Notes: generated by a model not told the origin, from the sequence alone. DNA of 9,995 nt from Planctomycetota bacterium (GCA_021818565.1 JAKATV010000155.1:1-9995); one strand, 5' to 3'. Shown: positions 1 to 7,294, counted from the first letter of the stretch. Numbers and translations: made by a program.

Positions 1-40
1 TATCCAGGAGCCTGACCGAGTAATGGCCAGGATTGCGATG

Positions 41-138
41 GGGCTGAAATGTCCCGTATGTGCGGCGGAGGATCGAGCCGACTCTTAATAATGAGTCTGC
101 GAGATCCGACAACAAAGCAGACGGGGCATTTCAGGCCC
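41..138. repeat. Near-palindromic element of about 98 bp (long nested hairpin)
   Basis: Bases 41-57 pair with 121-138 over 17 positions, with one bulged G and one G-U wobble. Inside this stem, 70-74 (GGATC) pairs with 103-107 (GATCC), and 80-84 (GACTC) pairs with 93-97 (GAGTC) around the apex. The whole segment can therefore fold as one interrupted hairpin, in RNA or as a DNA cruciform. Because the arms are near-identical, both strands can be read as a short peptide beginning GLKCPV. I take that as a by-product of the symmetry and not as coding evidence. It could be part of a structured RNA or a small palindromic mobile repeat; I cannot tell which. Confidence 0.6.
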
Positions 139-270
139 ACCCGCAGGGCGGTGTGCTTTTTGGCCTCCCTCTGCGGCGCGGCTCCTCGGAGTACCATCCG
201 TGTCAGGTACGCCATCGACGCCGCTGCTTGATGGATGCCAAAAATCACGCCGTCGCAACCCGGCGATGAC

Positions 271-519
271 TCGGACAGGCTCCTTGCGTGCGGCAAGGAC
301 CGCGGGAGTGATAGAGAGTGCAAGAAACTCGGGGCCGAAAGAATGGAACGGTGCCCGAATATGACAAGTGAATATGGATTGTGTATGGCGCAGGCCCGCC
401 GCTTCCCGGGCACAACGTGGAGGTCTGTGCTGGCGTGATCTGCACCATACACTATCACTTAAACTCGTTTCCTCCTCCGCCAGGCCGTGTGGACCTACCC
501 TCCTCCACACGGCTTTTTT
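271..519 (+). ncRNA. Candidate structured RNA (or structured 3' region of an upstream transcript) ending in a terminator
   Basis: No recognisable protein is encoded between 139 and 595; the open frames there are short and of compositional type. Instead there is a run of hairpins. A 7-bp stem is formed by 281-287 and 293-299. A stem of 14 positions with two mismatches joins 378-391 to 442-455, and inside it 394-398 pairs with 407-411. The run ends in the terminator at 484-519. I looked for hallmarks of RNase P RNA, tmRNA, SRP RNA and cobalamin or c-di-GMP riboswitches and found none. The 5' end and promoter are not visible, and transcription could begin upstream of the 41-138 palindrome or outside the window. 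The alternative is an untranslated leader or attenuator of the citrate synthase gene. Confidence 0.3.
484..519 (+). terminator. Rho-independent terminator upstream of citrate synthase
   Basis: A perfect 10-bp GC-rich stem is formed by 484-493 (GCCGTGTGGA) and 504-513 (TCCACACGGC), with a 10-nt pyrimidine-rich loop, followed directly by six T at 514-519. The T tract lies on the plus-strand side, so it ends rightward transcription coming from 1-480 and separates that unit from the citrate synthase gene, which starts 76 bp further on. If the upstream RNA is the leader of that gene, the hairpin could act as an attenuator instead. Confidence 0.85.
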
Positions 520-583
520 ATTGCGCTGAAAACTATACGATTCCCCTTGCAGTGTGTATTATTAGGTTCTCTGATGTGCGTTC

Positions 584-588
584 AGGAG
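584..588 (+). promoter_or_regulatory. Shine-Dalgarno of citrate synthase
   Basis: AGGAG sits 7 nt before the ATG at 596 and fixes the start. The surrounding ten bases TTCAGGAGTA are identical to those before the superoxide dismutase ATG (7391-7400). Confidence 0.8.
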
Positions 589-595
589 TAATCGT

Positions 596-1735
596 ATGAC
601 CCAGACCCCAGTGACTACCGTTGCCGCAACCAGTGGAGGCCTGCGCGACATCGTGGCGTTAAGTTCCTCCATTTGCTCCATTGAAAACGGCGTGTTGACT
701 TATCGCGGTATTTCCATCGATGAACTGGCGGAAAATTCCACGTTTGAAGAAGTGGTATTTCTGCTTTGGAACGGACGGCTTCCAACGCGCGGCGAACTGG
801 ACGATTTACGCCAATCCATTGCCGAGCAGGCACAATTGCCTGAAGGGTTGCTGGCCATGATGAAATCCTTCCCCCGGCGCAGCACGCCGATGGAAGCTCT
901 ACGCACCGCCGCCAGCGCCATGGCCATGTTTGACGCGGAATCAGAAGATATGTCCGCGGCGGCCAACCAGCGAAAATCGCTGCGCATTCTGGGGCAAATG
1001 GCCGGCGTGGTAGCGGCCTATGATCGCATCCGCAATGATCGCGAACCTCTGGCACCCCGACGGGATTTAAATCTGGCGGCCAATTTTTTATATATGCTCA
1101 CCGGGCGTTCACCCGAACCTTTGGCCACACGCGCTTTGGACAAAGCTTATATTCTTCATGCTGATCATGAATTAAATGCCAGCACGTTTGCCGCGCGCGT
1201 GGCGGCAGGCACCCTGACAGACATGCACTCGGCGCTGGTGGCCGCCATTTGCGCCTTAAAAGGCCCGCTGCACGGCGGTGCCAATGAACAGGTCATGCGG
1301 ATGCTTAATGAAATCGGCAATCCGGACACTGTGGACGCCTATATCCGGGCGAAGTTGGACAACCACGAAAAAATTATGGGTTTTGGACACGCGGTCTACA
1401 AAAACGGCGATCCGCGCGCGCGGCATTTAAAGGAAATGTCGCGCCAACTGGGCACGCTGACCGGGCAGCAACGCTGGTATGAAATGTCGGTGCGCATCGA
1501 AGACCTGGTGGTGCGAACAAAAAATTTGAAGCCGAATGTCGATTTTTACAGCGCGTCCGTGTATCACTACCTTCATATACCGGCCGATCTTTTTACTCCG
1601 ATTTTCGCCATCAGCCGCACCAGTGGGTGGATTGCCCACATTCTGGAGCAATATTCAAACAACAAGCTGATTCGTCCCCGCGCGGAATATATCGGGCCGC
1701 GCAATCAGCACTGGAAATCGTTTGAATCCCGCTGA
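596..1735 (+). CDS. gltA: Citrate synthase (short bacterial type)
   Basis: This 379-residue protein condenses oxaloacetate and acetyl-CoA to citrate in the cytoplasm, at the entry to the TCA cycle. The family is clear from several motifs: an N-terminal TYRGISIDELAENSTFEEV segment (residues 35-53), LHADHELNAS (187-196), GPLHGGANE (223-231) with His226, MGFGHAVYKNGDPRA (261-275) with His265 and Arg274, and PNVDFYSA (313-320) with Asp316. His226, His265 and Asp316 are the expected catalytic triad. Arg341 and the Arg360/Arg362 cluster match substrate-binding arginines. The length fits the short dimeric citrate/2-methylcitrate synthase group, not the longer NADH-regulated hexameric enzyme of enterobacteria. 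Neighbours do not include other methylcitrate-cycle genes, so citrate synthase is preferred over PrpC, although sequence alone does not fully exclude the latter. The strong terminator upstream implies its own promoter between about 520 and 580, which I could not identify. Confidence 0.95.
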   Translation: MTQTPVTTVAATSGGLRDIVALSSSICSIENGVLTYRGISIDELAENSTFEEVVFLLWNGRLPTRGELDDLRQSIAEQAQLPEGLLAMMKSFPRRSTPMEALRTAASAMAMFDAESEDMSAAANQRKSLRILGQMAGVVAAYDRIRNDREPLAPRRDLNLAANFLYMLTGRSPEPLATRALDKAYILHADHELNASTFAARVAAGTLTDMHSALVAAICALKGPLHGGANEQVMRMLNEIGNPDTVDAYIRAKLDNHEKIMGFGHAVYKNGDPRARHLKEMSRQLGTLTGQQRWYEMSVRIEDLVVRTKNLKPNVDFYSASVYHYLHIPADLFTPIFAISRTSGWIAHILEQYSNNKLIRPRAEYIGPRNQHWKSFESR

Positions 1736-1796
1736 CGCAATGCTACTTACCGTACTATGGAAATGAACTCCCGCCGCGCTAATTGGGCTTAATGCT

Positions 1797-2486
1797 ATGA
1801 ATATTCTGGTAATTGGACCCCATCCCGATGATCAGGAAATCGCCATGGGCGCCACTATTGCGCTGCTGACGCGCCAGAACCATTGCGTGACGCTGCTGGA
1901 CATGACCAACGGAGAGCCCACGCCCTTTGGCACACCGGAAACGCGGGCTGCGGAATCCGCCGCCGCCGCGAAAATTTTGGGAGCCAACCGCGTTCCGCTG
2001 GGCCTGAAAAACCGTGAAGTGACCTGGAGCCTGGCGGCACGCCATGCCACGGCAGCCGTGTTTCGTCGCCTTCGACCGGACATCATCTTTCTTCCGTATT
2101 CCGATGACGCCCACCCGGACCATCGGCAAGTGACCAAAATTGCTGAAGATGCCCGGTTTGACGCCAAGCTGACAAAATCCGACATTCCCGGCGAACCCTT
2201 TTATCCAACACGATTAATCTACTATTTCTGCTCACACCTGCGGTTTAATTTTCCGGCCTCTTTCTGTGTGGATGTTTCGGACACCATGGATATTAAACGC
2301 CGGGCTGTAAGGTGTTATGAATCTCAGTTCAGTACGGGAAGACCCGCGGCTGGGCAATGGGAAATTCTTCCCTACATGGAGAATATCAACGGGTATTTCG
2401 GCGGGACCATTCGCCGCCGATTCGCGGAACCCTTTTTCGCAAAGGAAATGCTGGGGTTAAAAACCCTGGATGCACTGGCTTTTTAG
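1797..2486 (+). CDS. bshB1: PIG-L family zinc deacetylase, BshB1-like
   Basis: This 229-residue cytoplasmic hydrolase belongs to the PIG-L/LmbE family. The N-terminus has the family signature GPHPDDQE (residues 7-14), giving zinc ligands His9 and Asp12 with Asp11 as the likely general base. The third ligand is in HPDH (106-109), probably His109. The segments MTNGEPTPFGTPETRAAES (36-54), PYSDDAHPDHR (100-110), and the later YYF and FCVDVSD...CYESQF pattern (about 192-238 bp before the stop) match the layout of BshB1. That enzyme removes the acetyl group from N-acetylglucosaminyl-malate in bacillithiol synthesis. The subfamily is inferred from remembered family patterns; another PIG-L sugar deacetylase is possible, and no bshA or bshC lies in the window. 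The gene starts 61 bp after the citrate synthase stop with no clear Shine-Dalgarno. The start is supported by the standard position of the MNILVIGPHPDD strand. Confidence 0.9.
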   Translation: MNILVIGPHPDDQEIAMGATIALLTRQNHCVTLLDMTNGEPTPFGTPETRAAESAAAAKILGANRVPLGLKNREVTWSLAARHATAAVFRRLRPDIIFLPYSDDAHPDHRQVTKIAEDARFDAKLTKSDIPGEPFYPTRLIYYFCSHLRFNFPASFCVDVSDTMDIKRRAVRCYESQFSTGRPAAGQWEILPYMENINGYFGGTIRRRFAEPFFAKEMLGLKTLDALAF

Positions 2487-2519
2487 GCGGGTGTGTTGTA
2501 AGTTTTATTTTTTAGTAAT

Positions 2520-2524
2520 AAGGA
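2520..2524 (+). promoter_or_regulatory. Shine-Dalgarno that decides the PilT start
   Basis: AAGGA ends only 1 nt before the in-frame ATG at 2526 but lies 10 nt before the next ATG at 2535. The spacing favours 2535 as the true start. Confidence 0.55.
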
Positions 2525-2534
2525 TATGAGTCGC

Positions 2535-3668
2535 ATGACGAAAGAATCGCAGGGTACGAAAGTTGAAGTCGCTGAATCCGCCAAGCGCCCGGCAGCGCCG
2601 AAGATTCATAAATATTTTGAAGTGGTCACCAAGGTGGAAGGCAGCGATTTGCACATTAAGGCCGAGGTGCTGCCGCGTGTGCGTAAATCCGGTCGACTGC
2701 TTCCGACCACCGGCACACCGCTAAGCAACGTGGAAATCGAAGCTATGGTCAAGGAAATGCTCACCGAAGAACAGTGGCATGATTTCGTGCATCGCGGATC
2801 ACTGGATATCGCTTACGCCATCGGCCCCACTGAGCGGTTCCGCGTCAATATTTTTCGTCAGCGCGGCATGATCAGCCTGGCGGCCCGGCGCATTAATCCG
2901 AAAATTCCAAATTTCGCGCAGCTGCACCTGCCCGAAGTTTTTGAAAAAATTGCGGACAATGAGCAGGGACTGGTCATGCTGGCGGGCATCACCGGCAGCG
3001 GCAAAAGCACCACCATCGCCGCGATGCTTCAGCAAGTAAATGATCGGCGGTCCTGCCATATTATCACCATTGAAGATCCCATTGAATACACCTATGTGGA
3101 TCAGAAGGCGTTTATCAACCAGCGCGAAGTCGGTCTGGATGTTGAAAGCTTTGAAATGGCGATCCGCTACATGATGCGTGAAGACCCCGATGTTATTTTG
3201 ATCGGGGAAATGCGTGACCGCCTGACCTTTCAGGCGGCGGTACAGGCCACGGAAACCGGGCACATGGTGTTTTCCACCATTCACGCCGCCAGTGCCCCCG
3301 GTGCCATCACCCGCGTGCTGGAATTGTTCCCTCCGGATATGCACATGAACATGCGCCAGGCTATCGCGAACAATATGAAGGCCATTATTTTCCAAAAACT
3401 GGTGCCCGCCATTGATCCGGCCATTGGCCGGGTCCCGGTGGTCGAGGTCATGTTAAATTCACCTTCGGTCAGAAAGTATATTCTTGAAGGCCGGGAAAAT
3501 GAATTAACGCAGGTGATCCGGTCCGAGCGCGGAGCCGGGATGATTGACTTTAACGACATGCTCTGCGAACTTGTGGCCAGCGAGACCATTACGCACAAAG
3601 AGGCGTATATTGCATCGCCCAATCCGGATGAATTGCGTATGCGCATGAAGGGTATCCGGACGAGTTAA
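2535..3668 (+). CDS. pilT: PilT-family type IV pilus retraction ATPase
   Basis: This 377-residue cytoplasmic hexameric ATPase is predicted to power pilus retraction (twitching motility, DNA uptake or surface sensing). All motifs of an active PilT/GspE-superfamily enzyme are present; positions here count from the upstream ATG at 2526, so subtract 3 for the 2535 start. They are a GSDLHIKA N-terminal signature (39-46), Walker A GITGSGKST (154-162), the Asp box ITIEDPIEY (180-188), Walker B DVILIGEMRD (222-231) with catalytic Glu228, and the His box ETGHMVFSTIH (243-253). The AIRNLIRE region is diverged to SVRKYILE. The tail NPDELRMRMKGI and a length longer than the ~345-residue classic PilT are closer to PilU/PilT2-type proteins. 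An extra basic, Ala/Pro-rich segment of about 25 residues precedes the core. It is followed, 162 bp on, by a degenerate relative. No pilin, PilB or PilC gene is visible here. Confidence 0.93.
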   Translation: MTKESQGTKVEVAESAKRPAAPKIHKYFEVVTKVEGSDLHIKAEVLPRVRKSGRLLPTTGTPLSNVEIEAMVKEMLTEEQWHDFVHRGSLDIAYAIGPTERFRVNIFRQRGMISLAARRINPKIPNFAQLHLPEVFEKIADNEQGLVMLAGITGSGKSTTIAAMLQQVNDRRSCHIITIEDPIEYTYVDQKAFINQREVGLDVESFEMAIRYMMREDPDVILIGEMRDRLTFQAAVQATETGHMVFSTIHAASAPGAITRVLELFPPDMHMNMRQAIANNMKAIIFQKLVPAIDPAIGRVPVVEVMLNSPSVRKYILEGRENELTQVIRSERGAGMIDFNDMLCELVASETITHKEAYIASPNPDELRMRMKGIRTS

Positions 3669-3830
3669 TCCTCTGCCGCAGGTACCGTTGCGCGGGGACC
3701 GGGTACAGAGTCAAGGATGATTCCGATTAAAAATCTCTGGCGTAATTAGCTGGATCATGGTAAGTTTTGCATTTGGCGGCGCATAGCTTGGTGCCTGAAG
3801 CTACGCACGAAGGCAGGAATTATTGCTTTG
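3669..3830. other. Intergenic gap between pilT and the GspE-like gene
   Basis: This 162-bp gap has no gene. It holds a hairpin formed by 3781-3789 and 3798-3806 (one mismatch, 8-nt loop) about 24 bp before the next start. A weaker inverted repeat around 3680-3706 has no T tract, so I do not call it a terminator. No convincing promoter hexamers were seen. Confidence 0.4.
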
Positions 3831-5588
3831 ATGTACGTAAATATTATTTATGTTGGGGTGGCGGTTGCCGTTCTGGTGCTCTGGGGACGCTTTCTTGTCT
3901 GGATTGACAATGACCTGCCTAATATGCCGGAACAGCCCGCCCTGATATGGAAAGGTACATTACTGGGATCGGTTGCCATTCTCCTGCTGATCTGGCTGCT
4001 GGTTCCAAACTTCTGGTTTGCACTGGTATTGAACATATTTATTCCCGCCGCTTTGCTGGGGTATTACTGGCGGACGCGCGTACAGGTACTGGGATCATCC
4101 GGTGATCTGCTGGGTGTCATCTCCGGCCACATGGAGCAGTTTTCCGCCGGGCGGCGGGCAAAAAAGTCTGTTTCCCAGTTGGGCTTGCGGTATGAGGGGA
4201 AAGGCGGCAAGCCGCTGCATCTGCCGGCGGTAGAAGATCCCGCCTACAACGGCGTCGTGTTGCTGGATCAGTTGCTGATACAGGGCTTGGAAAACCGGGC
4301 GCAGCGCATTGATCTAATGCCGTCCGCGCAGGCTTATGAAATGTCCTTCAGCACCGACGGCGTGGCGTACCCCCAATCCGGAATGCAGCGCACCAATGCC
4401 GAGCCGCTTATCCAAGCCGTCAAACAGCTTACCGGCCTTTCGCTGGAAGAGCGGCGGCGGCCGCAATCGGCGGCATTTACCACCCGCGACGCGGACAACA
4501 ATGCGGTCCACTGGACCGCCAATACCAGCGGCACAACCGCCGGAGAACGGCTATGGCTCCAGATAAACGCCAAAGATAACTGGAAAATGCCGCTGGATCA
4601 TCTGGGCATGTCATCCGAGCAACTCACCTCATTGCGCGAAGTGCTACAGGGTAACGAAGGGCTGATTATCGTATCATCGCCCCCGCACATGGGCCGGACA
4701 ACCACGCTTTATTCTTTGTTGGCTAACCATGACGCGTATACGACCAGCATTAACACCTTTGAAATTAACCCGCGGGCTGATTTTGAATCCATCTCCTTAA
4801 CCCGATTCGACCCCGCGGCGGCCAACGCGAGCCACTCAAAAGCATTGCAAAGCCTTATGCTGAAAGACCCGCATATTCTCATGGTGGCACAATGCCCGGA
4901 CGCGGCAACAGCGGAATTAATCGCAAAATACTCGCGTGAAGAGCATCGTGTTTATGTTGGATTACGAGCCAACGATGCTATTACCGCCCTGGAGCTATGG
5001 CGTAAAGTTTTGCCGGACAATCAGGTGGCCGCAGCGCCGTTGCGGGCTATCATATCCCAGCGGCTGGTGCGACTGCTTTGCCCGACATGCAAAATCGCTT
5101 ATCAACCCGATGAAGCGATGCTGGCCAAGCTGAATTTGCCCATCGGTCGCGATCTCTCGGCGTTTAAGGCCAACACTCAACCCTCCCGTGATCAAAAGGG
5201 AAACTTAATAAAATGTCCGGATTGTGCCAGCCTGGGTTATCGCGGGCAAACCGGAGTATTTGAAATTCTGATCATCAATGACGAAATTCGCCGGGCTATC
5301 GCCACCGGGCGGCCGGTGGAAGAAATCCGCACCTTGTCGCGTAAAAATAATATGATGTTCATGGTAGAGCATGGATTTAGAAAATTTGCTCTGGGAATTA
5401 CGTCTATCCAGGAAGTGATTCGCGTGTGCACGCCGGATAAAAAGTCGGCGTCCAAACCGAAAGCCGCCGCTACGGGTGCCTCCAAAGGAGATACGAGTCA
5501 GGCGGGCAAGATACCGGGGCAAAGTCAGGCTGGTGCCCCCGGTGCCGGTAACTCACGGGCCGGCGGATCGTCCGCTGGAGACAGTTAA
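3831..5588 (+). CDS. Membrane-anchored GspE/PilB-like protein with degenerate ATPase motifs (probable pseudo-ATPase)
   Basis: This 585-residue protein has an N-terminal hydrophobic part with about three membrane helices (roughly residues 2-19, 43-58 and 61-80). It then has an N2-like domain (about 135-250, including LSLEERRRPQS) and a RecA-like core of the type II secretion/type IV pilus ATPase family. Each catalytic motif is altered. Walker A reads SPPHMGRTTT (283-292), with Arg289 in place of the phosphate-binding Lys. The Asp box reads INTFEINP. Walker B reads DPHILMVAQ (346-354), with Gln in place of the catalytic Glu. The His-box His is replaced by Arg379. The zinc-binding pairs CPTC (417-420) and CPDC (462-465), typical of GspE/PilB, are kept, as is the following GYRGQTGVFEIL. 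An Ala/Gly/Ser-rich tail runs from about 536 to the end. The ATG at 3831 is chosen over an adjacent in-frame TTG at 3828. An AGGA at 3815-3818 is slightly far from either. I infer a structural or regulatory membrane partner of a real secretion/pilus ATPase, not an active motor. Confidence 0.85.
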   Translation: MYVNIIYVGVAVAVLVLWGRFLVWIDNDLPNMPEQPALIWKGTLLGSVAILLLIWLLVPNFWFALVLNIFIPAALLGYYWRTRVQVLGSSGDLLGVISGHMEQFSAGRRAKKSVSQLGLRYEGKGGKPLHLPAVEDPAYNGVVLLDQLLIQGLENRAQRIDLMPSAQAYEMSFSTDGVAYPQSGMQRTNAEPLIQAVKQLTGLSLEERRRPQSAAFTTRDADNNAVHWTANTSGTTAGERLWLQINAKDNWKMPLDHLGMSSEQLTSLREVLQGNEGLIIVSSPPHMGRTTTLYSLLANHDAYTTSINTFEINPRADFESISLTRFDPAAANASHSKALQSLMLKDPHILMVAQCPDAATAELIAKYSREEHRVYVGLRANDAITALELWRKVLPDNQVAAAPLRAIISQRLVRLLCPTCKIAYQPDEAMLAKLNLPIGRDLSAFKANTQPSRDQKGNLIKCPDCASLGYRGQTGVFEILIINDEIRRAIATGRPVEEIRTLSRKNNMMFMVEHGFRKFALGITSIQEVIRVCTPDKKSASKPKAAATGASKGDTSQAGKIPGQSQAGAPGAGNSRAGGSSAGDS

Positions 5589-5656
5589 GTGACAGAGGCG
5601 TACGAATTGCATGCCGGGTTGCGATTCAAACGCCGTAGCGCATTGGAAGATCATCA

Positions 5657-7294
5657 ATGATTCTTCAATTCATCGTACTGTTATTCATCATTCTCTTTGC
5701 GCTGTATATGGCCAATGAGGGACCATTGTCCGCATTACTCCTGCTGTGCGCCAGTTTCTTTGCCTCCGCGTTGGCCATGGGAGTCTATCAGGCTTGGGCG
5801 AATCCGATTCTGAACCATCGACCTGATTTTGCTTACGGCGTTACGTTTCTATTGGTGTTTTTCCTGGCTTTTTCACTTATTCGCACCGCCTTTGATTACC
5901 TGATTCGTGGCGATGTGGAATTGCCGCTGTGGCCCGGGCGAATCGTCGGGGGAACTTTTGGCTTTTTTACCGCCATGATTTTAGTTGGTTCGGTGATGGT
6001 GGGCGTGCAGATGCTGCCGCTGCCGAGCAGTATTCTGGGGTATTCGCGCTACAGCACCGCGGCGGATTTGGCCAGCAATTCCCCAAGCGGACTGTGGCTG
6101 GACCCGGACGGTTTTGTTACCAGCCTCTGGGGCATGGTCAGCGGCCGAAGCCTGGGCGGACAATCCTTCAGCAAATACAACCCGCAACCCCTGCGGCAAT
6201 GGTATGCCGACCGCTACACAGTTCAATACGCCGGAGCTAAAGCCCTTCCACCAAGTCTATTGCATGTTCCCTTTGCCGGGCCGCTGCCGGTGGCAATGGT
6301 TAAGCGATACGGGATTCCCGCGGCGGGAAAACAGGCTCTTTTGGTCCGCACGGAAGTAAACCATGGCAGCACCCAGCCCAATGTAAGCTCGGACCAGGGC
6401 TATTTCCGATTAACCCCCGCAGAAGTGCAATTGGTCACCCGTGGCGGAAAAATGTATTTTCCCAGTGGCTATCTTAAGGATGGCCGCCAATACACGCCGG
6501 TGAAACTTAACAATGCCATGGTCGATGATTACCGAACCGTGCATGGCCATCGGCGCGTCATACAAGACTGGATATTCCTTATTCCCGCCAATGATCACCC
6601 CTTGGCGTTGCATATGAAGCAGACGGCAATTGTGGACCTCACGGGCATGTCCAGCGAAAAACTTGAAGCCCTTCGGGCCTCAGCTTATCCGCAACTGCCT
6701 TACAATAATTCTTCTCTTATGGTGCAGTTAGCCGCTAAGAATCTTTCAGCGGCCCCTGTCACCATGTGGATCATCCCCTCCGGCACGCGCATGGCCGCGG
6801 TGCGGTTTGCCATGCAAGCCGCATCAGCCAGACTGGGACGAATTCGCCGCGCCATTGCGGCCGGCAAGCCGCCCTGGTCGGCAGCCAATATCAATGGAAC
6901 GCCCAATACAACCATGACCACCATGTACCACCAAAATGCCTTGAATCTTCGATTGCATCATGATGCACCGTGGTCGCAGATATTACCGGTATTATTGGCG
7001 TCTCAGGTGGGTACCAATACCAATACGTCGCTCACACGCATGCGCAGTTACTTCCGAAGCACCATCGAACCGTTACTGGCGGGTCAGCGCGTGGCGGCGG
7101 CAAGGCTTAACGCGCAGGGTTCCCTGAATAAACCCATTAAGCTTGGACCGGCCCAATACGATGTGCTGATCTGGACGCATTCCGCTGCCCAAATGCGCGT
7201 CTGGCTCAAAACCGTCACGGTGCACGAGGGCGGCAAGGACAGTGTACAGCTTTCATCGGCTGATAAAATCGTCAACTATTCCATAGCACAGTAA
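5657..7294 (+). CDS. CvpA-family membrane protein with long C-terminal region of unknown function
   Basis: This is a 545-residue inner-membrane protein. The first 120 residues carry four hydrophobic helices (about 2-19, 23-45, 60-78 and 94-118), with a glycine-rich stretch before helix 4 (PGRIVGGTFGFFTA). This layout resembles the CvpA (colicin V production) domain. About 425 residues follow that I do not recognise. They contain no further membrane helix, no cysteine pairs and no enzyme motif that I can see, and are rich in Ala, Thr, Asn and Pro. They are likely extracytoplasmic or cytosolic depending on topology, which I cannot settle. A GGAAGA at 5645-5650 lies 6 nt before the ATG and supports the start. 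It follows the GspE-like gene by 68 bp with no terminator, so co-transcription is plausible. The CvpA assignment rests on the helix pattern and is moderately sure; the gene itself is certain. Confidence 0.8.
   Translation: MILQFIVLLFIILFALYMANEGPLSALLLLCASFFASALAMGVYQAWANPILNHRPDFAYGVTFLLVFFLAFSLIRTAFDYLIRGDVELPLWPGRIVGGTFGFFTAMILVGSVMVGVQMLPLPSSILGYSRYSTAADLASNSPSGLWLDPDGFVTSLWGMVSGRSLGGQSFSKYNPQPLRQWYADRYTVQYAGAKALPPSLLHVPFAGPLPVAMVKRYGIPAAGKQALLVRTEVNHGSTQPNVSSDQGYFRLTPAEVQLVTRGGKMYFPSGYLKDGRQYTPVKLNNAMVDDYRTVHGHRRVIQDWIFLIPANDHPLALHMKQTAIVDLTGMSSEKLEALRASAYPQLPYNNSSLMVQLAAKNLSAAPVTMWIIPSGTRMAAVRFAMQAASARLGRIRRAIAAGKPPWSAANINGTPNTTMTTMYHQNALNLRLHHDAPWSQILPVLLASQVGTNTNTSLTRMRSYFRSTIEPLLAGQRVAAARLNAQGSLNKPIKLGPAQYDVLIWTHSAAQMRVWLKTVTVHEGGKDSVQLSSADKIVNYSIAQ

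Noticed and set aside
1..23. Possible C-terminal end of an upstream gene stopping at TAA 21-23
   Set aside because: Only six codons are visible, with no recognisable sequence; it cannot be told from chance.
23..88. Short plus-strand frame reading MARIAMGLKCPVCAAEDRAD, resembling the zinc-ribbon start of NrdR
   Set aside because: It stops after 21 codons, no continuation in another frame restores the rest of NrdR, and the motif falls in the arm of a palindrome that reads almost the same peptide on the other strand.
85..510. 141-codon open frame on the minus strand
   Set aside because: Composition is rich in Arg, Pro and Ser without any domain or ribosome site. It runs through the palindrome, the hairpins and the terminator, so it is most likely a chance frame in GC-rich sequence.
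2799..3395. 198-codon open frame on the minus strand
   Set aside because: It is wholly antisense to the well-supported PilT gene and has no family resemblance.
3669..3720. Possible terminator after pilT (GTACC...GGTAC repeat)
   Set aside because: The stem is short, the loop is long, and no T tract follows.
5603..5650. tRNA-like T-arm (ATTCAAA loop) before the CvpA-like gene
   Set aside because: The conserved G before the loop is missing, and the 68-bp gap has no room for acceptor, D and anticodon arms.
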